A program made the position numbers and the translations under genes. Below, in pieces: positions 1 to 12,032 of a stretch of DNA of 64,000 bases. The DNA is from Batrachochytrium dendrobatidis JAM81 (taxonomy: Eukaryota > Chytridiomycota > Chytridiomycetes > Rhizophydiales). Every line of letters starts with the position of its first letter. The first letter of the stretch is position 1. The notes beneath the pieces are model-generated. The model worked only from the letters and a program-made list of their open reading frames with translations, was not told where the DNA came from and did not search any database. The stretch is taken from positions 873,868-937,867 of the forward strand of contig NW_006281108.1 in NCBI RefSeq assembly GCF_000203795.2, read 5' to 3'.

Positions 1-696
1 TTTCTTTGACATGATCTGACATGTTGATAGATGGATGGATTGGCAAAAGGAAATGAACATGTGTTTCTTCTTGGTGCTTCAAATCTGCCTTGGGATCTCG
101 ATGTAGCCATGCTGCGTAGACTAGAAAAACGAGTAAATTTTGCCTGTCATTTCATTACATTTTGGCAGGTGTAGTATATGCTTATATTATGCACATGCTA
201 GATATTGATAGACTTGCCAGATAAGGATTCACGAAAAACCATATTCCAGTCGCTGTTGCCTGCAGATATGATTGACGATTCAGATGTCAGAGTTGTTGGC
301 GATTTGGATTATGAAGCACTAGCTAGTCTTACTAAAGGTATTGTCTGGATAATTGTATGTAATGATACACAAAGGGCTGCAAAACCAACATTTGTTTGAA
401 ACGCTCTAGGATACTCTGGGTCAGATATCAATCTTGTTTGTCGAGAGGCAGCTATGCGACCATTACGAAAGATTTTTGACAAACTAGAGGCAGTTTCCAA
501 CAAGCAAATAGAAGCTTCTGTCAGCACTGCATCTGTACTTGATTATATCCAAAATGAAACTGGCGGAACAGAGATTGCTCGTGATGCGATTTCCCAGCAT
601 GATGTGGTTGAAGCAATCAGAACTACTAATCCCACCTGTGATGTTAGTTTAGAGAAAAAGTATCAAGATTGGCAAAAGAGTTTTTCTTCTGTGTGA
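1..696 (+). CDS. KATNAL2: Katanin p60 ATPase-like 2 (3' part of gene)
   Basis: C-terminal part of an AAA ATPase of the microtubule-severing katanin A-like 2 family; the 5' part lies outside the window. Bases 1-30 are the end of an intron. Visible exons are 31-132, 202-337 and 410-696, and they join in frame. The first exon gives the AAA second-region-of-homology stretch [10 protein letters not shown]...AMLRRLEKR, with the arginine-finger arginines. It is followed by ILIDLPD and [20 protein letters not shown], the sensor-2 and Vps4/katanin C-terminal region. The wording [18 protein letters not shown] matches KATNAL2 better than katanin p60 or spastin (family knowledge). KATNAL2 acts at basal bodies and in flagellar biogenesis, which agrees with other ciliary genes in this window. 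It is convergent with VPS20, with 166 bp between stop codons. Family assignment is firm; the subfamily is likely. Confidence 0.85.
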
Positions 697-862
697 ATGG
701 GAAATATATTCATTTATTGATTATGTTTGAATAGTCGAGTGAAAAACAAAATCCAGCGTATTGGTAGAATTCAAATAAGCTTTAAACACCACGAATGCGA
801 TTGGTGAATTAACTGTTTTGAATACTTGATGACACCAGAGCGATACTCTAGACAAGATATTC

Positions 863-1642
863 TTAAGCGGACAAAGGTTCATGCAGCATTTTTTTAGCTG
901 GTTTTTCTTGTTCAACCTTTTTAGATTTGAGTTTTGTTGAATCAACAGCAGTATCGGCTTGAGTTGTAGCTGCTTCGACAATATCATTTTTGGGTACATC
1001 TGGCAACACTTGCACGACCTTTTGGTTCTATAAAATATAAAATAAGTAAATTACAGTACAGACAAGCAGATGACAATAGTAATCCGCTTACTTGTGTCTC
1101 AATCAATTGATCCAGCTCAGCCATAACATCAGCTTCGTCCTCTTCGCTAAACACTTGGCTTAGCATTTCACCCACTTGGTTTTGATATGCAACCGCATCT
1201 GCTGAATCATCCATTAGTTTCTCGACATCTTCTAGTTGCATTTCCTTGTTGAGGTCGCTCAGAACCTGTGTTCCCTGCTTTAAACCTTCAACGACTTGTT
1301 TCTCTACAAGAGCAAACTCGATCGATTGAGTGAGTTGTTCGAGAGTCAGGAGTTGAGTAGATACTTTCTCCAAGAGGGATTGCTGGTACTTTTTCTTTGA
1401 AAGAGCAAGACGAGCTGCATGATGGTTCTTGAGACGAAGCTGTTCCTTGGCAACTTGAAGTTCTCTATCCAAAACTGTTTGTAGCTATAATGCATGCTGT
1501 TAGTTGTAGGACTTGGTAGAATATAGAATCATCTTACCTTTTTCTCATATTGTTTTAATTTATCCCGCTGGACTTTGAGTTCAAGAATAGCCTTGTCCTT
1601 GCTAGTCACTTTAGGTTTGTGTTTTCCAAATGCATTTCCCAT
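863..1642 (-). CDS. VPS20: ESCRT-III subunit VPS20 / CHMP6
   Basis: Snf7-family charged multivesicular body protein of about 220 residues, the usual size. Exons on the minus strand are 1642-1538, 1484-1092 and 1027-863. The start gives MGNAFGKHKPKV; glycine 2 is the N-myristoylation site typical of VPS20/CHMP6, which supports this ATG. It is followed by the basic helix AILELKVQRDKLKQYEKK and the Snf7 core (LEQLTQSIEFALVEKQVVEGL; KLMDDSADAVAYQNQV). The C-terminus is acidic and then lysine-rich. In ESCRT-III, VPS20 links ESCRT-II to Snf7 polymerisation on endosomal membranes. The gene lies upstream of and parallel to nothing obviously related; its neighbours are katanin-like 2 (convergent) and the RCC1 protein (same strand). 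Confidence 0.92.
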
Positions 1643-1775
1643 AATCGATAGATTTTGAGTTGTGGTTGGTGACAAAGAGTATGAGATTAAAATTGTTAGC
1701 AACCATCACCATCAGCGTTTATCATATTTTTTAAAAAATCAAAAAGTTGGTTTTATCTATCCACAATGTATTTGA

Positions 1776-3714
1776 TTATTGGTCTAATCTTGTGTACACT
1801 GCAGTAAGATTAGGACCAAGAACAATATCCTGTGACACTGATAGATTTCCACTCTTGAATGTCACCCATCCTTTAGAAGCCAGTTGTAGTCGAATGTTTC
1901 CAGTGTTTTCTTCCATCTCGTCATTCGCATCGAGTTTGGATTCAGCTTCAATGATCATAGTATCCTTTTCTACCAATCCATGTCCATGTCCATGTCCATG
2001 TTCATGCGATGCATTTAGTTTTCCAACATCCTGATACACAATTGGAAGCATATATCCGGGTGATGCCAAACTACCCTTTTTGCTATCTGCTCGTCTTAGT
2101 TGTCCGTCCATATTCATTCCCCATACAAGCACATCGTGTCCATACCGTTCACTCTCCTTGGTACGCGACCCAGTCCATAACCATTTCCACACTCCAGATA
2201 CCCATCCAGAGAGTCCCACTTGACCATGCTCGCCAATTGAATTGTTCATTACAACACAGCAGTGTACGTCGCCAACACATACTTTACGAACTCGGATCGG
2301 AGAAATCTTGTGTTGGATAGAATCATACTCGACTAGATTGGACAAAGGTTTGATGAGAGAGGGTGTAGCCATAGTATGATTGAAATTTCCTGTTCCAAGT
2401 TGTCCAAACTGTCCGTGTCCACTTGCAAGCACTCTGGTTGTCTTTGGAGTATCTACTACAAATAGTGTCGTATCCCCGCCAGCTGCAATATGTGTGCATT
2501 TTGAGTCGGGAGATTTTTGAGTAGGTTTTCCAGAATCAGACCAAATGGTATCGATCTGGACTGGAGATGCATGAATAATATCTTTACAGAGTCCAATACC
2601 AAGTTGCTAATTCAAGAGTAAATCAATGCAATGAAAACTAGACATTTCGACAATTATGAATACAATATCAACTTACACCGAATCTATTTTGACCAAAGCC
2701 AAATGCACGACCGTCAGTGGTGCCAATAATGGAATGAGATCGACCAGCAGCAACCTTGTCACACATGGACAGTCCAGAAATACGGTTGAGCACAAAAGAG
2801 TCTTCATCTACAATGTTGACATGACCCAATCCCAACTGTCCACACTTGTTGGCATTACTATCACAGGCAAATGAATAGGCACGACCAGTATTGGACACAG
2901 CAATCAAATGGCTAGATCCACAAGAAATGGATGTGATGCGCTCACCCCATGCAGAGCCAGCAGGTAGTTTCAAGGGAGTGACTTTGCTGTAAGAAGGATC
3001 AGAGTCTATTTCATAGATCATACCATTACGAGAGAGAGCATATGTTTTCTGAGAAGCACAAGTGACTTTGACAAGGTTGTGCTGAGTGAATGTAAGTTTG
3101 GGCTGATCGCTCGACATGCTACGACCCCATTGAAGTAGATTTCCATGTTCATCAATGGCAGCAGCATGAGTATCACCAAAAGCAAGATCTCTTAGTGCTC
3201 GTCCTTTGAATGCCTAATGGTTGAATGACATGAATAAAAGAAATCCAGTCACTATCAGGAATTCACATACAATTCAATGAATCAATCCGGTTACCTCGAT
3301 AGAAACAGGTTGATCCAACTTGGAAAGAGTTCCAGGTTGAACCAGACCGCCTCTATTACTTCCCCATATATAAACACCTGGATACATGCAAGCTGCTTTG
3401 ATCTGAGTCTTGAGAGCAGTCAAATCCATGGTACGAATCAAGTCATTTTCTTCAGAATGAACAGTGTAAACAGCAGTTAGAAAAGAGACTAGACCAATAC
3501 CAATACTGAGAGCAAAGATGGTGGATCTTGAGTTGCGAATTTGCTTTTGAACGACTTTCTGAGCAGGATGAACATTGGTATCGCTGTGAGGATCAGCAGG
3601 TTTATTGGGTGGTTTAATACAAGTAAACTGACGTTTAGTGATGATGGAATTAGAAGTGAATCTAAAAGTATTAGCAGAACTAAATGAAAAGAGAATTCTC
3701 TTGACAGCAGTCAT
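1776..3714 (-). CDS. RCC1-repeat mitochondrial membrane protein, FMP25-like
   Basis: Protein of about 595 residues from exons 3714-3295, 3213-2677 and 2606-1776, all phase 0. The N-terminus (MTAVKRILFSFSSANTFRF) is basic, hydroxylated and without acidic residues, like a mitochondrial presequence. One membrane segment follows around residues 64-85 (IFALSIGIGLVSFLTAVY). The rest carries RCC1/BLIP-II propeller blades, recognisable from GVYIWGSNRGG, CGQLGLGHVN, AFGFGQNRFGQLGIG and GHGQFGQLGTG. The architecture matches yeast FMP25 and its fungal relatives, which are needed for assembly of respiratory complex III (family knowledge). Near the C-terminus a run of tandem CCATGT units (about 1978-2003) encodes alternating His-Gly (HGHGHGHG), an expansion-prone, possibly metal-binding tract. 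It is divergent from the CBS/PB1 gene, with 114 bp between start codons. Confidence 0.8.
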
Positions 3715-3828
3715 GATAATCAGAATTAATTCAAAGAATTAATCAATTCAGTTAAAAACTAATAATTTCATTTTATTTCATTTCATTCAACACGTAATCA
3801 TTATTTTTATAACTTTATTCAACTGTGA

Positions 3829-5850
3829 ATGAATCCTCTCGATACTTCCATTCGAATTGCTACTGTCGACTCTCTTGCTCCATCTGCTGCTCTTCCGTTA
3901 AATGAAAACGTTAATGTACTTCAAGCTGCTTCTTATATGGCTGCAAAACGTCAGGATGCCGTTCTTGTGGTTGACAATGATGGTGAACTTACCGGAATCC
4001 TTACTGATAAGGATTTGGCTTATAGAGTCATTGCTTCTCGACTCAACCCAAAAACTACTCCGATCGTAGCTGTCATGACTAAAAACCCGGTTTCTGTTGG
4101 TCCGGATACGACTGCTTCAGATGCTCTCAACAAAATGGTTGCTGGTCACTTTCGTCATTTACCTGTCGTAGATGATGGCATCAATGATTTAGATGACCAA
4201 CTCACCAACTTGGAGAGTCTCAGATCCGCTGATATCTTGCGATCCGTTTGCACTGATTCGGGTGATTTTCCTACAACTACTTTTGCTATTCTGGACATCA
4301 CAAAGTGTTTGTACGAGGCTCTAGAGAAACTGGAACGAGCATTCGACCCTCATCTCCCTGCAGACATCATCAACCACCCTAATGCTTTAGATTCATTTCA
4401 ACTCAGCATTCAACAACCGGATAAACACATTATCACAGACCCAGATTTGGAAACTACTCCGTTAATTCAATTCACTCGCAATATTCAAACTCAGCTTGCT
4501 TGTCCAACCCTCGAATCGGTTCTCCCCAAAGATGCTCCGTCATCCACCCCAATGCTATCCAAAAATTGCTCTGTTCTTGATGCTGTCGTCAAAATGCAAC
4601 AAACTCACGAAACTGCTGTGTTGGCCTTTGAACCTTTGCCCAATCAACCCATGGTCGCCAGTTCCTTGCTGGCTGGCATTTTCACCACAAAGGATCTCGT
4701 GTTGCGTGTTTTGGCTGCTGGTTTGAATCCCGAAAAAACTGCCATTTCTCGAGTCATGACTCCACATCCTGACTGTGTCGGTCTAGATACAACTGTAATC
4801 GACGCTTTACGGAAAATGTATTTACATCGCTACTTGCATCTTCCTGTTCTCTTGGACAATGGCGATGTTTGTGGTATGGCCGATGTTCTCAGTCTCACTT
4901 ACAATCTTCTTGCAGAAATTGCTCAAGTAGAAGGATGTTGCAATTCCGCAGACGGTCCATTGTGGAATTGGTTCTGGGAAGCTGCATCAGTCGAACGGCC
5001 ACTCAAACTTGCCAGTCCATCTATACGATCACGGTCTCCTTTTGATAGCTCTGATTCATCTTCTAATCTTCATTATCCAATTAGCTCACATACAGGAATT
5101 GTTGTTCCTATGCGTCATCGACGGTCTGTTGGTGGTGGCATTATGACTTGGGAAGACGATCGCGAGTCTATTATTCCTGATGACTCTGCATCAGCTATCC
5201 ATCCCACTAGACTATCTAGTCTTGGCCACTCTGCCCCTTTACAAGAATTTATTTACAAATTTAGAAATACACAATCCAAAAAAACCCATAGATTCAACTT
5301 TAGCTCGTGTGATCTCGACGGTCTATGTGCACTTGTTCAAACCCTTCTCGATCGTGATGCTCACAACGAAACAAATGTATCCATTCCACACGAGCGCATC
5401 CATCTCTGTTATATTGACGACGAAGGTGATGCAATTCATTTATCAAGCAGTAGAGATTTAGAAGATGCAGTAATTATGGCCAAAAGTTTGCAATGGAAAC
5501 GACTGGTGTTGGAAACAGTGCATACGGACTCTACTGTTATGGATAGTGGATATACTGCATCTTATTCACTACAGCCTAAAATAGACAATCATTTAACCAT
5601 GGCGCTTATGAAATCTACATCCAATGCTACTGCACCTACTCCACAGTGTCAATCCAAAACCACTCCATCTATATCCGAAACTAAAAGACAAATATTGAAA
5701 AGTAAAGGAAGCTTTCAGCAATATATCCAACTCTATTTTGGATTGGCTAGATTCCAGCCTATACAAGATGTTGAAGCTGTCGCTCCTTTGGTGCTTGCTA
5801 GCGGGGTTGTAATAGCTACAGCATTTTTGCTCGGTAGAGCGTTCCGGTAA
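3829..5850 (+). CDS. CBS-domain and PB1-domain protein with C-terminal membrane anchor (Mug70-like)
   Basis: Intronless 673-residue ORF. Two Bateman pairs of CBS motifs are visible: about residues 20-120 (AVLVVDNDGELTGILTDKDL; VMTKNPVSVGPDTTASDAL) and about 235-365 (GIFTTKDLVLRVLAAGLNPE; VMTPHPDCVGLDTTVIDAL). A PB1 domain follows at about 483-560 (HRFNFSSCDLDGL...YIDDEGDAIHLSSSRDLEDA), with the acidic OPCA-type cluster. A single hydrophobic helix lies at about 650-668 (APLVLASGVVIATAFLLG), so the protein is probably tail-anchored. The CBS-PB1 combination is known from fungal and plant proteins such as S. pombe Mug70. CBS pairs usually bind adenine nucleotides and PB1 mediates dimerisation; the exact role is not known. 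The start at 3829 is the first ATG after a shared 114-bp divergent promoter region. Confidence 0.85.
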   Translation: MNPLDTSIRIATVDSLAPSAALPLNENVNVLQAASYMAAKRQDAVLVVDNDGELTGILTDKDLAYRVIASRLNPKTTPIVAVMTKNPVSVGPDTTASDALNKMVAGHFRHLPVVDDGINDLDDQLTNLESLRSADILRSVCTDSGDFPTTTFAILDITKCLYEALEKLERAFDPHLPADIINHPNALDSFQLSIQQPDKHIITDPDLETTPLIQFTRNIQTQLACPTLESVLPKDAPSSTPMLSKNCSVLDAVVKMQQTHETAVLAFEPLPNQPMVASSLLAGIFTTKDLVLRVLAAGLNPEKTAISRVMTPHPDCVGLDTTVIDALRKMYLHRYLHLPVLLDNGDVCGMADVLSLTYNLLAEIAQVEGCCNSADGPLWNWFWEAASVERPLKLASPSIRSRSPFDSSDSSSNLHYPISSHTGIVVPMRHRRSVGGGIMTWEDDRESIIPDDSASAIHPTRLSSLGHSAPLQEFIYKFRNTQSKKTHRFNFSSCDLDGLCALVQTLLDRDAHNETNVSIPHERIHLCYIDDEGDAIHLSSSRDLEDAVIMAKSLQWKRLVLETVHTDSTVMDSGYTASYSLQPKIDNHLTMALMKSTSNATAPTPQCQSKTTPSISETKRQILKSKGSFQQYIQLYFGLARFQPIQDVEAVAPLVLASGVVIATAFLLGRAFR

Positions 5851-5926
5851 AGTAGGCTTGGATCATGTTAAACTATTGGTGCATCATTCGAGGTTGATGA
5901 TGCATTATAATCTCATCACATTCAGG

Positions 5927-6965
5927 TTTGAATCATTTACGGATATTGACAATGTAATGGAATCGATATATAAATGAAAAGTCATCAACAATCATTACCA
6001 TTGATGCATATTATGCTTTTGCAAAATATTCATGCAAATCTAATCTAATCACACTTGTATGTGATCAGTTTTGTTACTTGTTTGTTACTCGTGCGACTGC
6101 TACCATCAAATCTAGTGTTTTTTGACGTTTAAACAAGGGATTTCGGGACATACAGGTTTACATTGTAGACTGCAAGTTCGTGTTGTCATATTTATTTGTC
6201 AAAGTTTGATTGTTTTATAGTTACCAACGCTGTTGTACGTTGCCGTACATTGTCATACAAGGTTCGACGTGATACAACGCGATACAACTGTAACACAATA
6301 TCGGTTGACAAATGGTGACACTACTGTTCAAGCTTCAGCACCAGATGAACATCATACAGATTTAACAATACATGTGTTTCGTGTTTGAGCCATCTGAAAG
6401 TGTATCAAACGATGGCATATCCAGTGAAATAATAGTATGTGACTGGTGTAGTGTACATATCAAGCATGCGTGTTGCCAAAACACAACCAGATTACTGTGA
6501 TCGGACTGTTTAGTTCAAAAGTGTGTTTTTTGATGGTTTCACAATACCGGTTGATTATGTGCTAGTTTGAATGGCATGAATGTCTGTCGATCGTGTCTCG
6601 TGTATCACATCGACAGTATGGTTTGTTGATACGACCAGTTTAATGTACAGTTTGTTGTTTTTAGTTGAATCTATAGCAATGTGACTCATTTGATGATATT
6701 CTGACATGATATTTAGCGTTTCACGTATACAATCTACGCTAATCTAAACCAATCAGCAGTTTTACAAACCAAAAGCCATATTTTTGAAATGCAACAGCTT
6801 GGTTGATACAGTTTGAATGGCTACAAAATACGTTGAAATTGAGTTGAAATATAAAGATTTCAACTTGTTTTCCACTTGCATTCTCAATCAGATTATTGTC
6901 AAGTGTGAATATCAGATACTCGAGTCCAATCCGATTTAGTTTCTGTACACTCGAGTGTTTATTTT
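5927..6965. repeat. 1.04-kb direct repeat, copy A
   Basis: This block recurs in the same orientation at 9249-10286 with only scattered substitutions and small indels, for example around 6268-6285. Shared sequence starts at TTTGAATCATTTACGG and ends at CACTCGAGTGTTTATTTT. No long ORF, terminal inverted repeat, target-site duplication or TG...CA LTR ends are visible, so a segmental duplication or an unknown non-autonomous element are both possible. The short frames it contains look like noise. It lies 3' of the CBS/PB1 gene and 3' of the MHYT gene. Confidence 0.9.
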
Positions 6966-7116
6966 CAATATTGATATAACCAAGAGCTTTGTATCCCATA
7001 TTAAAGCATACATCACACTATAAGGGTTAAACAAAAACAACAGCTAAACAATAAACTGACACTATACAAGTGAACAAAATGATAAATCAATGTTTTATAG
7101 TTCCAAACGTAACAAT

Positions 7117-8743
7117 CTAGTGTGCATTAAGCAAATGAAATCCAACAGCCAAGATAATCAACTCCAACGAAAAATTGACTTGAGCACGAACTATTTCAAT
7201 CAACAGTCCACCGATTACGGTTGGATTTGATTTTAAAAATACATGATGATCCATTACCATTGGATCTGAGGTGATGGAAAATGATGTACCGTACATGCCA
7301 ACATAGTGTAATGAAAACACAGCAGCGCCAATAACCAATGGAGCCATAAGACGAAATACCCAGCCACGAAGGAAAAACAAAATCCATAGTCCAGCAATAG
7401 CAACAACAAGACCGATAATGACTGCCAGAGCAACAATTTCAGAGCGATGGCTAAGTGATACACCTGGAATTCGAATAGAAGCCACACCGCAATAATGCAT
7501 TGCTGCAGCACCTAATCCTGTAATACTACATCCAAGCATAAAATAAGCTTTTCGAACCATGCTCAGTTGAAAAAAGTTGATTTTGTTGATGTTGATGTAT
7601 CCTTCGCTATTATTTTCAGTAGTCGGTGCAGGCGTTTGAGATGCTGGGGGAATTAATTTTTCAGGCGATCCTGCAGGAGAAGTGGCATTGCTGGCATTAT
7701 GTACAGAAGCCATTGGATTGATTTTCATAGAGTCCATGATATGTGATGCAACAGCACGTTGAGAGACGGAGTGTGCTCCACTATGTTGTGCATGACTCGA
7801 TGTTCCAACTTTGGCAGAGTGCGCTGCCAAAATTGCCGACATTTTGTGACTATCCGATCTCACGTAAATCATACCAGCTGCATAAGCCGAAATCAGCATA
7901 CCAATAAAAACAGCTAGAACAGCGATAAGCAACGACGCGACGGTTGTCCAAATCTCGTAGTATAGCGGAATAATCAAAAAATAGTTTTGACTGATTTCTT
8001 CTGTATAAGGGTCAAATATAGGTAAACTAGAAGTGACATTCTTTGGTACAATGTAAAGACGTAAAGCGTGCATGCCAAGAAAATGCATTCCCCATATACC
8101 GCATCCTCCCAAAGCAATCGCAATCATAAATATCGAGAGGATGATTTTAGCGTTGATTTTGAAGTAGATGTAGATATTTTGTAAAATTTGGTTTTTGATT
8201 TGAGGCGGGTTTAATAAAAGATTGTTTACATTGATTGCTATGTAAGTTTGGTATACTGTCATGAGCTCATTCTAAACAGTAATAGTTTAAATGTAGATTT
8301 GTAGTGGACATGCAAAGTGTATTAAAAAAGTCGTGCGTGTAAATTGACCCAATGTCCAATAGAATGGTGTAAAAGCAAAGCATCGTGTTAGTAAATTACG
8401 TTTACAATTTACTGGAAATACAAAAGCTGAGCAGAGTGTCTGTACAGGATTGACTTAATACAGATCCAGAAACAATTTATTTTATAGGCCAAGCCAAAGT
8501 AATTGTAATTTTAATGAGATCAGCTAGTCATAGCTGTGATGAAAAGTGTTTACAACTACGAGCCCATATATTGATCAAAAAACACGAGGCTTTATAATAA
8601 ATATTTACAAGACATACCAGAATCTGAATACCGGTGTAGGATCCTAGCACAGCTGTCCAGTATGATACAAATACTAAAAAAGGATCATACTCGACTGTAA
8701 AAACAAATGTCGGATGGTCTTCGTTTTTAACAACTAGTGGCAT
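7117..8743 (-). CDS. MHYT-domain integral membrane sensor protein
   Basis: Two exons, 8743-8618 and 8271-7117, give about 426 residues. The MHYT motif occurs three times in recognisable form: GMHFLGMHAL, AAMHYCGVASI and SLHYVGMYG. Each sits at a membrane-segment end, as in the MHYT domain, where the conserved Met/His residues are proposed to bind copper or sense diatomic gases (family knowledge, mainly bacterial). About six or seven membrane spans are visible. A variable cytoplasmic loop of about 100 residues (about 200-270) is rich in Ser, Ala and His. No kinase, GGDEF or other output domain is attached, as is common for fungal members. The gene lies between the two copies of a 1.04-kb direct repeat. 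The first intron is long (346 bp); its acceptor gives N-E-L in frame. Confidence 0.8.
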
Positions 8744-9248
8744 AGCTAAATAGATAGACTCTGGCTATTGCGCGATATAGGCCCGTTATATATAATTGTC
8801 AAATATAGATATAAATAGCAAAAGCAAGCTACTTTATCAAATGCTGGCTTTTAAATACATTTTGGTCAGCATTATTATAATCGAGACTCATTTCTTGTCA
8901 AAACTACCACAAAGAATGACAATTAGGTGCTGAGCTTTGTTGGAATACATTATTTTATTTCCCTAATCATCACATCTACTTCAAATATAATACTCGCTAT
9001 TTGACAAGTCATTTGTTATGCAAACAAAAGAGAGTTGGCCCAAAAGCTTGGGATTGAACAATAGATAGAACAATTCAAGACGTCCATTGAAAGTCGGATA
9101 TGTCGGCCACCATATTGAATTTTTAAGCTCGAGTATTTTAATTGTTTATTTTACCGCTGTATTTACGTAAAACGAAACAGTCAAAATATAGTAAACATTC
9201 ATTCTCATGAAATAATGAATGTCAAATTTACCGAGCAACATTTTAATA
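8744..9248. other. Intergenic, upstream of the MHYT gene
   Basis: AT-rich sequence of 505 bases between the MHYT start codon and repeat copy B. No coding frame with family resemblance and no RNA gene were seen. It must contain the MHYT promoter; no clear TATA element was singled out. Confidence 0.5.
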
Positions 9249-10286
9249 TTTGAATCATTTACGGATATTGACAATGTAATGGAGTCGATATATAAATGAA
9301 AAGTCATCAACAATCATCACCATTGATGCATATTATGCTTTTGCAAAATATTCATGCAAATCTAATCCAATCACACTTGTATGTGATCAGTTTTGTTACT
9401 TGTTTGTTACTCGTGTGACTGCTACCATCAAATCTAGTGTTTTTTGACGTTTAAACAAGGTATTTCGGGACATACAGGTTTACATTGTAGACTGCAAGTT
9501 CGTGTTGTCATATTTATTTGTCAAAGTTTGATTGTTTTATAGTTACCAACGCTGTTGTACGTTGCCGTACATTGTCATACAAGGTTCGACGTGATACAAC
9601 GCGATACAACATGCAACAATATCGGTTGACAAATGGTGACACTACTGTTCAAGCTTTAGCACCAGATGAACATCATACAGATTTAACAATACATGTGTTT
9701 TGTGTTTGAGCCATCTGCAAGTGTATCAAATGATGGCATATCCAGTGAAATAATAGTATGTGACTGGTGTAGTGTACATATCAAGCATGCGTGTTGCCAA
9801 AATACAACCAGATTACTGTGATCGGGCTGTTTAGTTCAAAAGTGTGTTTTTTGATGGTTTCACAATACCGGTTGATTATGTGCTAGTTTGAATGGCATGC
9901 ATGTCTGTCGATCGTGTCTCGTGTATCACATCGACAGTATGGTTTGTTGATACGACCAGTTTGATGCACAGTTTGCTGTTTTTAGTTGAATCTATAGTAA
10001 TGTGACTCATTTGATGATATTCTGACATGATATTTAGCATTTCACGTATACAATCTACGCTAATCTAAACCAATCAGCAGTTTTACAAACCAAAAGCCAT
10101 ATTTTTGAAATGCAACAGCTTGGTTGATGCAGTTTGAATGGCTACAAAATACGTTGAAATTGAGTTGAAATATAAAGATTTCAACTTGTTTTCCACTTGC
10201 ATTCTCAATCAGATTATTGTCAAGTGTGAATATCAGATACTCGAGTCCAATCCGATTTAGTTTCTGTACACTCGAGTGTTTATTTT
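9249..10286. repeat. 1.04-kb direct repeat, copy B
   Basis: Second copy of the block at 5927-6965, same orientation, 1038 bases. The match stops at TTTATTTT, only 10 bases before the AMMECR1 start codon at 10297, so this copy forms essentially the whole upstream region of AMMECR1. A perfect palindrome CACTCGAGTG lies close to the right end in both copies. Confidence 0.9.
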
Positions 10287-10296
10287 GTAATTCTAA

Positions 10297-11364
<1,068 letters not shown>

Positions 11365-11441
11365 AATTTGAAAGAAACAGTAGTTTTAAACTTTATTAGT
11401 GGAATGATTTTTAGGCTTGAATGAACATTGCAGCCTATTAT

Positions 11442-11743
11442 TCAAATAAGGCCACCTAATGAGTTTTGTTCAAGATAAAGTCCTTTCTAAAACGAATGAT
11501 TTCAACATTTACAATTAGTAATCCAGATAATCCGTTGTATTTAATTCATTAGTTGTATACCTTGTACAATGCCAATCGCTTGTGTTGGTCAGTAACATGT
11601 CGATTGGATTCAAAGTCTTTGCGAATGATTGAGCGAACGTAAGAAATGTTGGAATGTTTTAAACAAGAGGATCGAGCAAGCAGGTTTTTGTAGAGCTGCA
11701 GAACCATGGATCGGTCGACCACAACAGCAGGAAGCGCAGCCAT
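11442..11743 (-). CDS. Small LYR-motif (complex 1 LYR) protein, MIEF1-microprotein-like
   Basis: Two exons, 11743-11561 and 11486-11442, give a 75-residue protein. The LYR signature is degenerate (VLQLYKNLLARS); it is followed by YVRSIIRKDFESNRHV, the Complex1_LYR helix pattern, and ends ALYKKGLYLEQNSLGGLI. That ending resembles the GLxFLxxxLGxI end of the mitoribosome-assembly LYR microprotein encoded upstream of human MIEF1. LYR proteins work in mitochondria with acyl carrier protein in iron-sulfur, respiratory-complex or ribosome assembly. The second exon encodes only 14 residues; an alternative is read-through to an in-frame stop after K61 (VYN), but the spliced ending fits the family better. 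It is divergent from SPF1, with 289 bp between start codons. Confidence 0.7.
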
Positions 11744-12032
11744 GATGGTAATAAGAGAGAAAGTAAAAACAAACGAATGAAAGCAAAAGAACGAATACGA
11801 TCATGTCATGTGAATCAAAACAAGCGATCATCCGTTTCTTGCTGCAAACAACAATTTCTGGCCGACATGGCAAAAGGTTCGACCAGCAAGCCTGCAAAGA
11901 CTACTGCCAAAATGAATGCATTTGAAGATTCGTCTGCATTCAGCCAGTTGAGTTGCTGTTTTACACCAAATTCAACTATTATTAATATCAGTTCACAGTG
12001 ACGTTTACTAACAGATTTCATTCCGATTCTCG

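Noticed and set aside
6739..6999. 86-residue minus-strand frame in both copies of the 1.04-kb repeat (also 10060-10320)
   Set aside because: It runs past the repeat edge into different sequence in each copy, has no family resemblance, and the copies share it only because the DNA is duplicated.
5927..10286. LTRs of a retrotransposon flanking the MHYT gene
   Set aside because: The repeats lack TG...CA ends, target duplications, primer-binding site and any gag/pol sequence between them.
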